This document shows positions 25,341-32,055 of a stretch of DNA of 32,055 bases, piece after piece; positions within the stretch are counted from its first letter, which is position 1, and every line of letters starts with the position of its first letter. A model generated the notes under the pieces. The model saw only the letters and a program-made list of their open reading frames with translations. It had not been told where the DNA came from and made no database searches. Source of the DNA: Vannielia litorea (GTDB taxonomy: Bacteria > Pseudomonadota > Alphaproteobacteria > Rhodobacterales > Rhodobacteraceae); contig NZ_QTNQ01000047.1 of NCBI RefSeq assembly GCF_018424695.1, positions 1 to 32,055 on the forward strand. Direction: 5' to 3'. Position numbers and translations under genes: made by a program.

Positions 25341-25590
25341 GGCCAGCAATCAGGACGCAATTGCAAAGGTTTAGCAAGGGGTCTTGAGGTGGCAGGCTGG
25401 CTGATTGATGCCGATGGGTGAACAATTCCAGCGGAAGATCACCGATTGGCGCAGTGTCATAACCAATTTCAATGTCCCTGCACCCTCAAGGCCCATCTTC
25501 GCAAACCCGCCCTAAAGCCGGGTAAACCCACCGCCTTGCCCCCTTGTCGCCAAGGGCCTAGAAGGGCCTGAAACAGCTGCGGAGTGCCCC

Positions 25591-27102
25591 ATGCTCGACC
25601 TCACATATGAAGCCCCCAAACCCAAGGTGATTTCCGGCGCGACCGGCGATTGGGAGCTGGTGATCGGGATGGAGGTGCATGCGCAGGTCAGCTCGAAGGC
25701 CAAGCTCTTCTCCGGGGCCTCCACCCAGTTTGGTGCCGAGCCCAACAGCAACGTCGCCTTCGTGGACGCGGGCATGCCGGGCATGCTGCCTGTCATCAAC
25801 GAGGGCTGCGTGGCGCTGGCGGTGAAAACCGGGCTGGGCCTCAAGGCCGAGATCAACCTGCGCTCCGCCTTCGACCGCAAGAACTACTTCTACCCCGACC
25901 TGCCGCAGGGCTACCAGATTTCGCAGCTCTACCACCCGATCGTCGGTGAGGGCGAGGTGCTGGTGGAGATGGGCGAAGGCGTCGCCCGCAAGGTGCGCAT
26001 CGAGCGCATCCACCTCGAGCAGGATGCGGGCAAGTCGATCCACGACATGGACCCGAACATGAGCTTCGTGGACCTCAACCGCACCGGCGTGGCGCTGATG
26101 GAAATCGTCAGCCGCCCCGACATTCGCGGCCCCGAAGAGGCGGCGGCCTATATCGCCAAGCTGCGCCAGATCCTGCGCTACCTCGGCACCTGCGACGGCA
26201 ACATGCAAAACGGCAACCTGCGGGCCGATGTGAACGTCTCTGTCTGCCGCCCCGGCCAGTACGAAAAGTATCAGGAAACGCAGGATTTTTCGCACCTCGG
26301 CACGCGCTGCGAGATCAAGAACATGAACTCCATGCGCTTCATCCAGCAGGCCATCGACCACGAGGCCAAGCGGCAGATCGCGATTCTGGAAGACGGCGGC
26401 AGCATCGACCAGGAAACCCGCCTCTACGATCCGGACAAGGGCGAAACCCGCTCGATGCGCTCTAAGGAAGAGGCGCATGATTACCGCTACTTCCCCGACC
26501 CCGACCTGCTGCCGCTGGAGATCGAGCAGGGCTGGGTGGATGACATCGAAGCAAGCCTGCCGGAGTTGCCCGACGCCAAGAAGGCGCGTTTCATGGGCGA
26601 CTTCGGGCTGAGCGACTATGACGCCTCCGTGCTGACCGCCGAGGTGGAGGCCGCGGACTTCTTCGAGAAGGCCGCCGAGGGCCGAGACGGCAAGCTGGCC
26701 GCGAACTGGATCATCAACGAGCTTTATGGCCGGTTGAAGAAAGACGAGAAGGAGCTGGGCGAAAGCCCCGTCTCGCCCGCCCAGATCGGCCAGATCATCG
26801 ACCTCATCAAGAGCGACGCCATCAGCGGCAAGATCGCCAAGGATGTCTTCGAGATCTGCTACACCTCGGGCCGCGAGCCGGAGGAGATCGTCGAGACCGA
26901 GGGCATGAAGCAGGTCACCGATACCGGCGCCATCGAGGCCGCCGTGGACGAGGTGATCGCCGCCAATCCGGGCCAGGTGGAGAAGGCCAAGGCCAATCCC
27001 AAGCTGGTCGGCTGGTTCGTGGGGCAAGTGATGAAGGCGACCGGCGGCAAGGCCAATCCGAAGGCGGTCAACGAGCTGGTTTCCGCCAAGCTGGGGCTAT
27101 AA
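25591..27102 (+). CDS. gatB: Aspartyl/glutamyl-tRNA(Asn/Gln) amidotransferase subunit B
   Basis: A 503-residue subunit of GatCAB, which converts misacylated Glu-tRNA(Gln) and Asp-tRNA(Asn) to the correct amides. Typical motifs are [20 protein letters not shown], the [12 protein letters not shown] zinc/ATP-site segment, [40 protein letters not shown] and [17 protein letters not shown]. The C-terminal tRNA-binding YqeY-like tail ends [24 protein letters not shown] precedes ATG 25591. gatA and gatC are not in this window, so the operon is split, as is common in alphaproteobacteria. Its presence indicates the indirect route to Gln-tRNA and/or Asn-tRNA. The last codons are part of an 11-bp duplication repeated just after the stop. 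Confidence 0.97.
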   Translation: MLDLTYEAPKPKVISGATGDWELVIGMEVHAQVSSKAKLFSGASTQFGAEPNSNVAFVDAGMPGMLPVINEGCVALAVKTGLGLKAEINLRSAFDRKNYFYPDLPQGYQISQLYHPIVGEGEVLVEMGEGVARKVRIERIHLEQDAGKSIHDMDPNMSFVDLNRTGVALMEIVSRPDIRGPEEAAAYIAKLRQILRYLGTCDGNMQNGNLRADVNVSVCRPGQYEKYQETQDFSHLGTRCEIKNMNSMRFIQQAIDHEAKRQIAILEDGGSIDQETRLYDPDKGETRSMRSKEEAHDYRYFPDPDLLPLEIEQGWVDDIEASLPELPDAKKARFMGDFGLSDYDASVLTAEVEAADFFEKAAEGRDGKLAANWIINELYGRLKKDEKELGESPVSPAQIGQIIDLIKSDAISGKIAKDVFEICYTSGREPEEIVETEGMKQVTDTGAIEAAVDEVIAANPGQVEKAKANPKLVGWFVGQVMKATGGKANPKAVNELVSAKLGL

Positions 27103-27140
27103 CACCGGTCAATCGCTGCTGGGCTATAACAAAAGCTGAT

Positions 27141-27184
27141 ATGCACAACCCATGCACATCCCGTGCACAATCCATGCATACGGC
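27141..27184 (+). repeat. Four tandem 11-bp repeats, consensus RTGCACAWCCC
   Basis: Consecutive units read ATGCACAACCC (27141-27151), ATGCACATCCC (27152-27162), GTGCACAATCC (27163-27173) and a decayed ATGCATACGG (27174-27183). The gap between gatB and the DUF4177 gene is otherwise ordinary. Two units of the same motif in the opposite orientation lie at 94-112. The 11-bp period and similar TGCACA cores suggest a cooperative DNA-binding site, as in OmpR/PhoB-type boxes. The regulator and target are unknown; the nearest rightward gene starts at 27320. Confidence 0.6.
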
Positions 27185-27319
27185 ACTCGCAGAAGTTGCT
27201 GAAGGGTTAGGCAAAAGCGCCACAGCAATTTTGAATTGGCGCGGCTCGCGGGCCGGTGCTTGGACTCATCCCGCGCCGCGCGTTAGGCTGGCGCGCGTGA
27301 CTTGAATCAGGGGGCAAGG

Positions 27320-27814
27320 ATGCCGCGTTACGAATATCGTGTGGTGCCCGCGCCGGAGCGCGGCAAGAAGGCGAAGGGGGCCAAAGGCACCTCTGGCCGC
27401 TTCGCCGTGGCGCTGCAAGACGTGATGAACGAGATGGGCGCAGCGGGCTGGGAATACCAGCGCACCGATACCCTGCCCTGCCAGGAGCGTGTGGGCCTGA
27501 CCGGCAAGCAGACGACCTTCCAGCACATGCTGGTGTTCCGCCGGGAGCTGGCCGAGGAGGCGGTGAGCGACGAGGAGGTGGCCGGGCTGCTGGCCGCTCC
27601 GGAAGACGACGCCGAAGAGGTCGCCGCTGTGCCCGAGCCGGAAGCACAACCAACCGAAAAGGCCGCCCCCGCAGAAAAGCGTGACGCCGTGGCCGCCGCC
27701 CGCGATGCCGCCGCGGCCCTGTCAGCCCGCGCCCACGAAGGCAAGGCCCCGGCGCTTGGCCCGGCGACCCCGAGCGACAAGCCCGCCAACAAGGCCGACG
27801 TCGCGGCGGAATAA
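27320..27814 (+). CDS. DUF4177 family protein
   Basis: A 164-residue cytoplasmic protein of unknown function. The N-terminal 80 residues match DUF4177: YEYRVVPAPERGKKAKGAKG, RFAVALQDVMNEMGAAGWEY, RTDTLPCQERVGLTGKQT and HMLVFRREL are the diagnostic pieces of a small alpha/beta domain. After residue 85 the protein becomes an acidic, then Ala/Pro/Lys-rich low-complexity tail likely to be disordered. ATG 27320 was chosen because GGGGGCAAGG is upstream and the conserved domain begins at once; a TTG at 27302 is the alternative. It is monocistronic, with a strong terminator behind it and the tandem TGCACA repeats 140-180 bp in front. Confidence 0.85.
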   Translation: MPRYEYRVVPAPERGKKAKGAKGTSGRFAVALQDVMNEMGAAGWEYQRTDTLPCQERVGLTGKQTTFQHMLVFRRELAEEAVSDEEVAGLLAAPEDDAEEVAAVPEPEAQPTEKAAPAEKRDAVAAARDAAAALSARAHEGKAPALGPATPSDKPANKADVAAE

Positions 27815-27838
27815 TCCGCGCGCGCAATCGAGGAGCAG

Positions 27839-27864
27839 GCCCGCCCTTCCGGGGCGGGCTTTTT
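27839..27864 (+). terminator. Intrinsic terminator of the DUF4177 gene
   Basis: A perfect 8-bp stem GCCCGCCC / GGGCGGGC with loop TTCCG, followed by five Ts (27860-27864), 24 bp after the stop codon. Confidence 0.92.
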
Positions 27865-27904
27865 GGTTGGGCTTGGCTGATTGGGCCATGCGCCGCGCGC
27901 CGCC

Positions 27905-28150
27905 CTACACCTCTATGGCGAGTGCGTGGATGCGCGGAAACAGGTCGGCCACAGCCGCGTTCACCGCCCTGTGCTTTGCCACCCGGCTCTTGCCGTCGAG
28001 CGCCTCCGCCTCCATCCGCACGCGAAAGTGGCTGCCGTCCGGCGAATATCCGCCGTGCCCCCGGTGCTGCTCGCTCTCATCAAGCACCTCTAGGCTTCGG
28101 GGCGCAAAGGCCTGCTGAAGACGTGTCTCGATTTCCGATGCAAGTGTCAT
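27905..28150 (-). CDS. bolA: BolA family protein
   Basis: An 81-residue small cytoplasmic protein of the BolA family, which partners monothiol glutaredoxins in iron-sulfur cluster handling and can affect cell shape and stress responses. The family core is visible: ASEIETRLQQAFAPRSLEVL, then RGHGGYSPDGSHFRVRMEAE, with the Gly-His segment that contributes the cluster ligand, then RVAKHRAVNAAVADLFPRIH and the HALAIEV end. Length is standard. ATG 28150 fits the conserved start; the ribosome-binding site (AGAAG) is weak. The gene is divergent from the J-domain protein gene with a 91-bp shared promoter region. Confidence 0.92.
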   Translation of the reverse strand: MTLASEIETRLQQAFAPRSLEVLDESEQHRGHGGYSPDGSHFRVRMEAEALDGKSRVAKHRAVNAAVADLFPRIHALAIEV

Positions 28151-28241
28151 TTTTTCTTCTGCCCCCTTCTCTCTCGGCACGAAAAGACTAAACTTCATGG
28201 TCCGAGTCGAACAGGTTTGCCAAACACGCGGGGCAGCAGGC

Positions 28242-28871
28242 ATGAACAGAGACGATCCATTTGGTTTCGATATGTCCGTATCTTCGGACAAGAAGAAACG
28301 CCAGAAGGGCCGTCGCGGCATGTCGGGCGCCTTCGAAACCTCCAAGCGCACCTGCGAGCATGACGGCTGCGAAGAGCCCGCGCATTACCGGGCGCCGAAG
28401 AATCCCGACACGCTGGATGACTACTACTGGTTCTGCAAGGAACACGTGCGCGAATACAATCTGAAGTGGAATTTCTTCAACGGCGCGACCGAGGAAGAGA
28501 TGGACGCCCAGATCGACAGCGACCGGGTGTGGAACCGCGATACCAAGCCCTTCCGCCGCTCCGCCGAAGAGAAGGCCTGGGCCCGGCTCGGCGTGGATGA
28601 CCCACACCAGGTGCTGGGCGAGAACGCCACGCAAAACCCGGGCCGTCGCGGCAACAACGGCGGTCGTCGCCTGCCCCCCACCGAGCGCCGCGCCCTGGAG
28701 ATCCTCGAAGCCAAGGACAACATGACCAAGGCCGAGATCCGCAAGAGCTACAAGGCGCTCATCAAGGTGCTTCACCCTGACATGAACGGTGGAGACCGCA
28801 GCCAGGAAGAACAGCTGGGTGAGGTCGTCTGGGCCTGGGATCAGATCAAGGACAGCCGCAGCTTCAAGTAA
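28242..28871 (+). CDS. J-domain protein with N-terminal Cys/His cluster
   Basis: A 209-residue cytoplasmic protein with a C-terminal DnaJ domain (about 150-209). The HPD tripeptide that activates Hsp70 ATPase is at 178-180 in KVLHPDMNGGD. The N-terminal half has Cys38, Cys43, Cys65 and His68 in TCEHDGCEEPAHYRAPK and YYWFCKEHVREYN, a spacing that suggests a small zinc-binding fold. This architecture is frequent in alphaproteobacteria beside bolA and cobS. ATG 28242 was chosen over 28197 because the conserved DPFGFDMS start follows it; the ribosome-binding site is modest. It probably recruits DnaK to specific clients, which are unknown. Confidence 0.87.
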   Translation: MNRDDPFGFDMSVSSDKKKRQKGRRGMSGAFETSKRTCEHDGCEEPAHYRAPKNPDTLDDYYWFCKEHVREYNLKWNFFNGATEEEMDAQIDSDRVWNRDTKPFRRSAEEKAWARLGVDDPHQVLGENATQNPGRRGNNGGRRLPPTERRALEILEAKDNMTKAEIRKSYKALIKVLHPDMNGGDRSQEEQLGEVVWAWDQIKDSRSFK

Positions 28872-28887
28872 CCATTGAGGCTGCGCT

Positions 28888-29424
28888 TCAGCTGCGCGGC
28901 GTGCACCGCCGTACCATCCTGTCCAGGCTGCCGGTCACCCCGCGCGCGGTAAACTCGAAGCGGGTGCCAAACGGGTCCACCACGGTGAACTTGCCGTTGC
29001 TGTCAGCCTGCTCCAGCGCCACCAGCCGGTTCAGCACCGCCTTGGCCTCGCGCACGCTTTCCACCTGTAGGTAGAACTGCGGCGAGGGGAAGGTGTTCTT
29101 CATCACGAACTCGCGGCCCGCAATATCGAGCCGGGCCACGCCGCCCGGCGGCACCCGGCGCGGCGCGATGAACTCGGGGAAGATGCCCCGGCCGTCGCGC
29201 GCGTCGTAGAGCGAAAACTGGGTGCGCCCGCCCGGGCCGGTGCTGCATGTGCCGTCCACGCAGCTCACCACCTGGCAAGCGGCATAGCTCGAGCCCACGC
29301 CCCGCTGGGTGTAGAACAGCCAGGCGCCAAGGCGGTCGATCAGGGTGAATTCGGCGCGCGCAGGCTGCGGCGCGATCAGGGCAGGCAACAGGGCGATGAG
29401 GCACACGACAAGCGTCGACCGCAA
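28888..29424 (-). CDS. Secreted protein of unknown function (178 aa)
   Basis: Not recognised. The best start is TTG at 29424: AGGAG lies exactly 5 bases upstream and translation gives a clean signal peptide, [19 protein letters not shown] with QPARA before EF. The in-frame ATG at 29445 lacks a ribosome-binding site and would place AGGAG inside the gene. The mature part has four Cys residues: three close together in [15 protein letters not shown] and one near the end in [17 protein letters not shown] and a beta-rich middle ([29 protein letters not shown]) follow. It is convergent with the J-domain gene (16-bp gap) and divergent from cobS. It is probably periplasmic. Confidence 0.68.
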   Translation of the reverse strand: MRSTLVVCLIALLPALIAPQPARAEFTLIDRLGAWLFYTQRGVGSSYAACQVVSCVDGTCSTGPGGRTQFSLYDARDGRGIFPEFIAPRRVPPGGVARLDIAGREFVMKNTFPSPQFYLQVESVREAKAVLNRLVALEQADSNGKFTVVDPFGTRFEFTARGVTGSLDRMVRRCTPRS

Positions 29425-29668
29425 AACAACTCCTGGAAAAAACATTTCGTTATCTGACCTGTGGCAGCAAATCCCGTCCAGCCTAACCTCTGCGGAAAGC
29501 ACTGTCACGGTGCCCTTTTCGTCAGGGCGCAGGACCGGTGCTTTTTCGCCTGCCCCGCCCGTGGGGCCCCTGCCCTTGCACCTGCCCGCGATATGGGGCA
29601 CCACGCGATGGACAGATCACGCGCGGCCCCGTGCCCCGGGGTGCGCGCCAGCGGCGAAGGCAAGTGCG

Positions 29669-30640
29669 ATGACGGACGAGGCAATGAAACCCACCGAAGA
29701 AATCTCGGTCCGCGAGGTGTTCGGGATCGACAGCAACATGGTGGTGAAGGGTTTCGCCGAGGCGACAGACCGCGTGCCCGACATTGACAGCACCTACAAG
29801 TTCGACCCCGACACCACGCTGGCAATTCTCGCGGGCTTCTCGCACAACCGCCGCGTCATGATCCAGGGCTACCACGGCACCGGCAAGTCGACCCATATCG
29901 AACAGGTCGCCGCCCGCCTCAACTGGCCCGCCGTCCGGGTGAACCTCGACAGCCACATCTCCCGGATCGACCTGATCGGCAAGGATGCGATCAAGCTGCG
30001 CGACGGCAAGCAGGTGACCGAGTTCCACGAGGGCATCCTGCCCTGGGCGCTGCGCAACCCGGTGGCGATTGTCTTTGATGAGTATGACGCAGGCCGCGCC
30101 GACGTGATGTTCGTGATCCAGCGGGTGCTGGAGCATGACGGCAAGCTCACCCTGCTCGACCAGAACGAGATCATCACGCCCAACAAGTATTTCCGCCTGT
30201 TTGCAACGTCGAACACGGTGGGCCTCGGCGACACCACGGGCCTCTACCACGGCACCCAGCAGATCAACCAGGCGCAGATGGACCGCTGGAACCTCGTCGC
30301 CACGCTGAACTACCTCAGCCATGACGCCGAAACCGCGATCGTTCTGGCCAAGAGCCCGCATTACAACACCGAGAAGGGCCGCAAGCAGATTTCCCAGATG
30401 GTGACGGTGGCCGACCTCACCCGGACGGCCTTCATGAACGGCGATCTTTCCACGGTGATGAGCCCGCGGACGGTCATCAACTGGGCGCAGAACGCCGAGA
30501 TCTTCCGCAACATCGGCTACGCCTTCCGCCTGACCTTCCTGAACAAATGCGACGAGCTGGAACGCCAGACCGTGGCCGAGTTCTATCAGCGCTGCTTCGA
30601 CGAAGAGCTGCCCGAGAGCGCGGTTTCGATGGCGATGTAA
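29669..30640 (+). CDS. cobS: Aerobic cobaltochelatase subunit CobS
   Basis: A 323-residue cytoplasmic AAA+ ATPase subunit of the CobN-CobS-CobT cobalt chelatase, which inserts cobalt into hydrogenobyrinic acid a,c-diamide in aerobic vitamin B12 synthesis. Walker A is GYHGTGKST (67-75), Walker B is IVFDEYDAG (134-142), and [14 protein letters not shown] is the sensor-1 region. [17 protein letters not shown] is the family's N-terminal signature. ATG 29669 with GAAGG 9 bases upstream gives the standard length; the frame runs upstream to 29345 without conservation. cobT is expected downstream but is not within the window: three small exported-protein genes follow instead. Confidence 0.96.
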   Translation: MTDEAMKPTEEISVREVFGIDSNMVVKGFAEATDRVPDIDSTYKFDPDTTLAILAGFSHNRRVMIQGYHGTGKSTHIEQVAARLNWPAVRVNLDSHISRIDLIGKDAIKLRDGKQVTEFHEGILPWALRNPVAIVFDEYDAGRADVMFVIQRVLEHDGKLTLLDQNEIITPNKYFRLFATSNTVGLGDTTGLYHGTQQINQAQMDRWNLVATLNYLSHDAETAIVLAKSPHYNTEKGRKQISQMVTVADLTRTAFMNGDLSTVMSPRTVINWAQNAEIFRNIGYAFRLTFLNKCDELERQTVAEFYQRCFDEELPESAVSMAM

Positions 30641-31023
30641 TGCTGCGGGGCCTTGTCGCCCTTGCTTTCGTGGCCTTCCTTGCCACGCCGCTATCTGCTT
30701 GGCCCGCCAGTTCCACGGAACGCCTCGCCTGCGCGGCACATTTCGCAGCCCGCGCTCACTGGCTCACCGGGATGGACAAGAACCCCGTGACGGCATCGCT
30801 GATGCAGCGCCGAAGCGACATGCTTTTCGAGCCAGTGCGGCAGTTGGGATCGGTTGATTGGGGCATCCTTCGTAGCAGCCCCTCGCACGATGAGGCGTTG
30901 CGCGCGCGGCTGGCGGAGTTCACCCACTACGTGCTGATCGGCTTTGCAAAGCGCGGAGAGGCCCGGCTTTGCATGGACGACCCGGCCTGCGTGAAATGCC
31001 TGCAAATTCTTCGGTTCCTCTGA
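30640..31023 (+). CDS. Small exported protein coupled to cobS, unknown function
   Basis: Not recognised. The ATG overlaps the cobS stop by one base (TAATG at 30638-30642), so translation is probably coupled and the gene shares the cobS transcript. The 127-residue product has a signal peptide ([20 protein letters not shown], cleavage before WPAS). The mature part is helical, with Cys residues in ERLACAAHF and a C-terminal cluster LCMDDPACVKCLQI. Cys spacing there (C-x5-C-x2-C) could hold a disulfide or a metal. The exported location next to a cytoplasmic chelatase is surprising; a role in cobalt supply is only speculation. Confidence 0.72.
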   Translation: MLRGLVALAFVAFLATPLSAWPASSTERLACAAHFAARAHWLTGMDKNPVTASLMQRRSDMLFEPVRQLGSVDWGILRSSPSHDEALRARLAEFTHYVLIGFAKRGEARLCMDDPACVKCLQILRFL

Positions 31024-31078
31024 ACCGTCGCCCACGCGCCAAGCAATGACGCAGCTCCAAGACGCTCCGGCCCGACAA

Positions 31079-31093
31079 CTAACCCCGGATTAA
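31079..31093 (+). promoter_or_regulatory. CtrA-like box (one mismatch)
   Basis: CTAA-N7-TTAA at 31079-31093 differs from the alphaproteobacterial CtrA site TTAA-N7-TTAA at one base. It lies about 105 bp before the start of the next small exported-protein gene, in a 175-bp gap. Chance matches to this short motif are not rare, even at high GC. Confidence 0.25.
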
Positions 31094-31198
31094 CCCTGCT
31101 ATGCGAGGCTGCCTCCAAGGGCAGTGCCATCGCCACAGGCACCAACGTTCTCAAACTGCCCGTTTGACAGGCGCATCCAAAGGCGCAATGGTCACTTC

Positions 31199-31573
31199 AT
31201 GGGCAGAAAAAGAACAATGGCCCTCGCAGGGCTTCTGGCAGTTCTCTCCACACCGGCGCGGGCCGAACCGCTCGACATGGTCTTCGCCGCCTGCACCGGG
31301 CGCTTCTCGGCCCTGATGGAGCACCAGTGGCTCATCCCCACACCGGAGGTCGACACAACCACCCGCCGCCGCGCCGCGATGATCTCCCTGCTGGAGGCGG
31401 TGATGCCGGCAGGCCGGGGCCGCGAGGTGCTCGCCCGCCGGATCGAGGCCAAGCACGCCCAGGCGGTGCTGCTCACCCGCGCCACCTTCAACGACGACGC
31501 GGAAGATGCCCAATGGGCCGCCACCCGCGCAGAGGCCGAGATCGCCAGCTGCGCCGCGCTCTTGACGGGCTAG
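31199..31573 (+). CDS. Small exported protein, unknown function (124 aa)
   Basis: Not recognised. ATG 31199 gives a good Sec signal peptide: basic start MGRKRTMALAG, hydrophobic core, and cleavage after TPARA, before EPLDMV. An ATG at 31217 inside it is an alternative start, and no clear ribosome-binding site distinguishes them. The mature region is predicted all-helical with two Cys residues, one in FAACTGRFSALMEHQW and one near the C-terminus in EAEIASCAALL, suited to staple a helical bundle by a disulfide. The pattern resembles the next gene product. Probably periplasmic. Confidence 0.68.
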   Translation: MGRKRTMALAGLLAVLSTPARAEPLDMVFAACTGRFSALMEHQWLIPTPEVDTTTRRRAAMISLLEAVMPAGRGREVLARRIEAKHAQAVLLTRATFNDDAEDAQWAATRAEAEIASCAALLTG

Positions 31574-31597
31574 GCGCGTCCGGGGCCAGATGCGCCC

Positions 31598-31960
31598 ATG
31601 CGCAACGCTGCCCTGCTCCTCCTCCTTCTCACCACGCCCGCCCCGGCGCATGACCTCGCCCAGCACGAAGACCTGCCCTACCTCGCCGCCGATTGCGCAG
31701 GCTACTGGCAGGCCGTCGCCGCCGCGCAAGGCAGCGCCGAAGCCGCCGCCCGCGCCGCAAGCTTCCGCGCCGCCGCGAAAGAGCTCAACCCGGCCCTCTC
31801 CACCGATATCGACTACGTGGCCGAAACCTCAACCACCCGCGCCCGCCAGATGCTGAAGGACGCAGCAGAGATCGCCGGCGCCGCCCGGCTGCTCCGCGAG
31901 CAGGAAGCCAGTTGCGCCGCCATTGGTGCGGTGCTGCCCGCAAAATGGGGCCTCCGCTAG
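31598..31960 (+). CDS. Small exported protein, unknown function (120 aa), possible paralogue of the preceding one
   Basis: Not recognised. It begins 24 bp after the previous stop, so it is probably co-transcribed. The product has a Leu-rich signal peptide (MRNAALLLLLLTTPAPA, cleavage before HDLAQ). The mature part is Ala-rich and helical with Cys residues in AADCAGYWQAV and in EQEASCAAIG. Their placement at the start and end of a helical bundle mirrors the preceding protein (AACTGRF and EIASCAALL). No ribosome-binding site of good quality precedes ATG 31598. Function and localisation beyond export are unknown. Confidence 0.68.
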   Translation: MRNAALLLLLLTTPAPAHDLAQHEDLPYLAADCAGYWQAVAAAQGSAEAAARAASFRAAAKELNPALSTDIDYVAETSTTRARQMLKDAAEIAGAARLLREQEASCAAIGAVLPAKWGLR

Positions 31961-32055
31961 CCGCAGAAGCCCCATCCCGTTCATTTTCTTGCTCAAAATA
32001 CTCAGCCGCCCCTCGCAGCCAGCGCAACGCCCGAAAGTGCAGACGCGGGCAGCAC
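31961..32055. other. Window end, no feature seen
   Basis: The last 95 bases contain no start with a ribosome-binding site and no strong hairpin. The next gene, possibly cobT given cobS upstream, lies beyond the window. Confidence 0.4.

Noticed and set aside
26859..27179. Minus-strand frame whose start lies in the TGCACA repeats
   Set aside because: Mostly antisense to gatB; the repetitive start comes from the repeat units themselves and there is no ribosome-binding site.

Overview
The window is high-GC chromosomal DNA from an alphaproteobacterium. It most resembles the Rhodobacterales (Roseobacter/Rhodobacter group). The evidence is the gene families (DUF3422, DUF4177, an aerobic CobS cobaltochelatase subunit next to a DnaJ-domain protein and BolA, fused PntA, a type III-fold ornithine/lysine decarboxylase, malate synthase G), strong third-position GC, and frequent GTG/TTG starts. 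No rRNA, tRNA, CRISPR, IS element or prophage gene was recognised. This is mostly ordinary chromosomal metabolism, with a few accessory pieces worth attention. Assignments come from reading the sequence without database searches.

Layout. (1) 173-6706: two M20 metallo-amidohydrolases (argE-like and hippurate-hydrolase-like) run leftward, divergent from a peptide-type ABC importer (binding protein and two permeases, no ATPase in the window). A perfect 11-bp hairpin separates the binding protein from the permeases. (2) 6902-9212: a YeeE/YedE sulfur-type transporter whose 3' end overlaps, tail to tail, a DUF3422 membrane protein. (3) 9517-13232: an ornithine/lysine decarboxylase with a structured leader, a pyridoxamine-phosphate-oxidase-like flavoprotein, an unknown secreted protein and a secreted esterase. 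(4) 13406-17873: pntB and pntA (proton-translocating transhydrogenase) with an intrinsic terminator, an isoprenylcysteine methyltransferase-like membrane protein and a class I glutamine-amidotransferase-like (C26) hydrolase.

(5) 17874-19408: the most unusual part. About 600 bp without a gene precedes a secreted protein made of three copies of a 59-residue repeat. It has a textbook terminator, and about 310 bp further on lies a second strong plus-strand terminator with no gene between them, which suggests a small RNA. (6) 19409-25340: malate synthase G, a 62-residue membrane protein, aminopeptidase N and a lytic-transglycosylase-like lipoprotein. (7) 25591-27814: gatB and a DUF4177 protein, separated by four tandem 11-bp TGCACA-type repeats. 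A related two-copy version lies at the left edge of the window (94-112). (8) 27905-31960: bolA, divergent from a J-domain protein, an unknown secreted protein, cobS, and three consecutive small exported proteins of unknown function, the first coupled to cobS by a TAATG overlap and the last two possibly distant paralogues.

How the parts fit: peptide and N-acyl-amino-acid uptake and hydrolysis, NADPH supply, glyoxylate-cycle carbon entry, polyamine synthesis, peptide breakdown and aerobic cobalamin synthesis are all typical of a marine heterotroph. The best candidates for something undescribed are the 59-residue repeat protein, the putative small RNA after it, the 11-bp repeat sites and the small exported proteins behind cobS.
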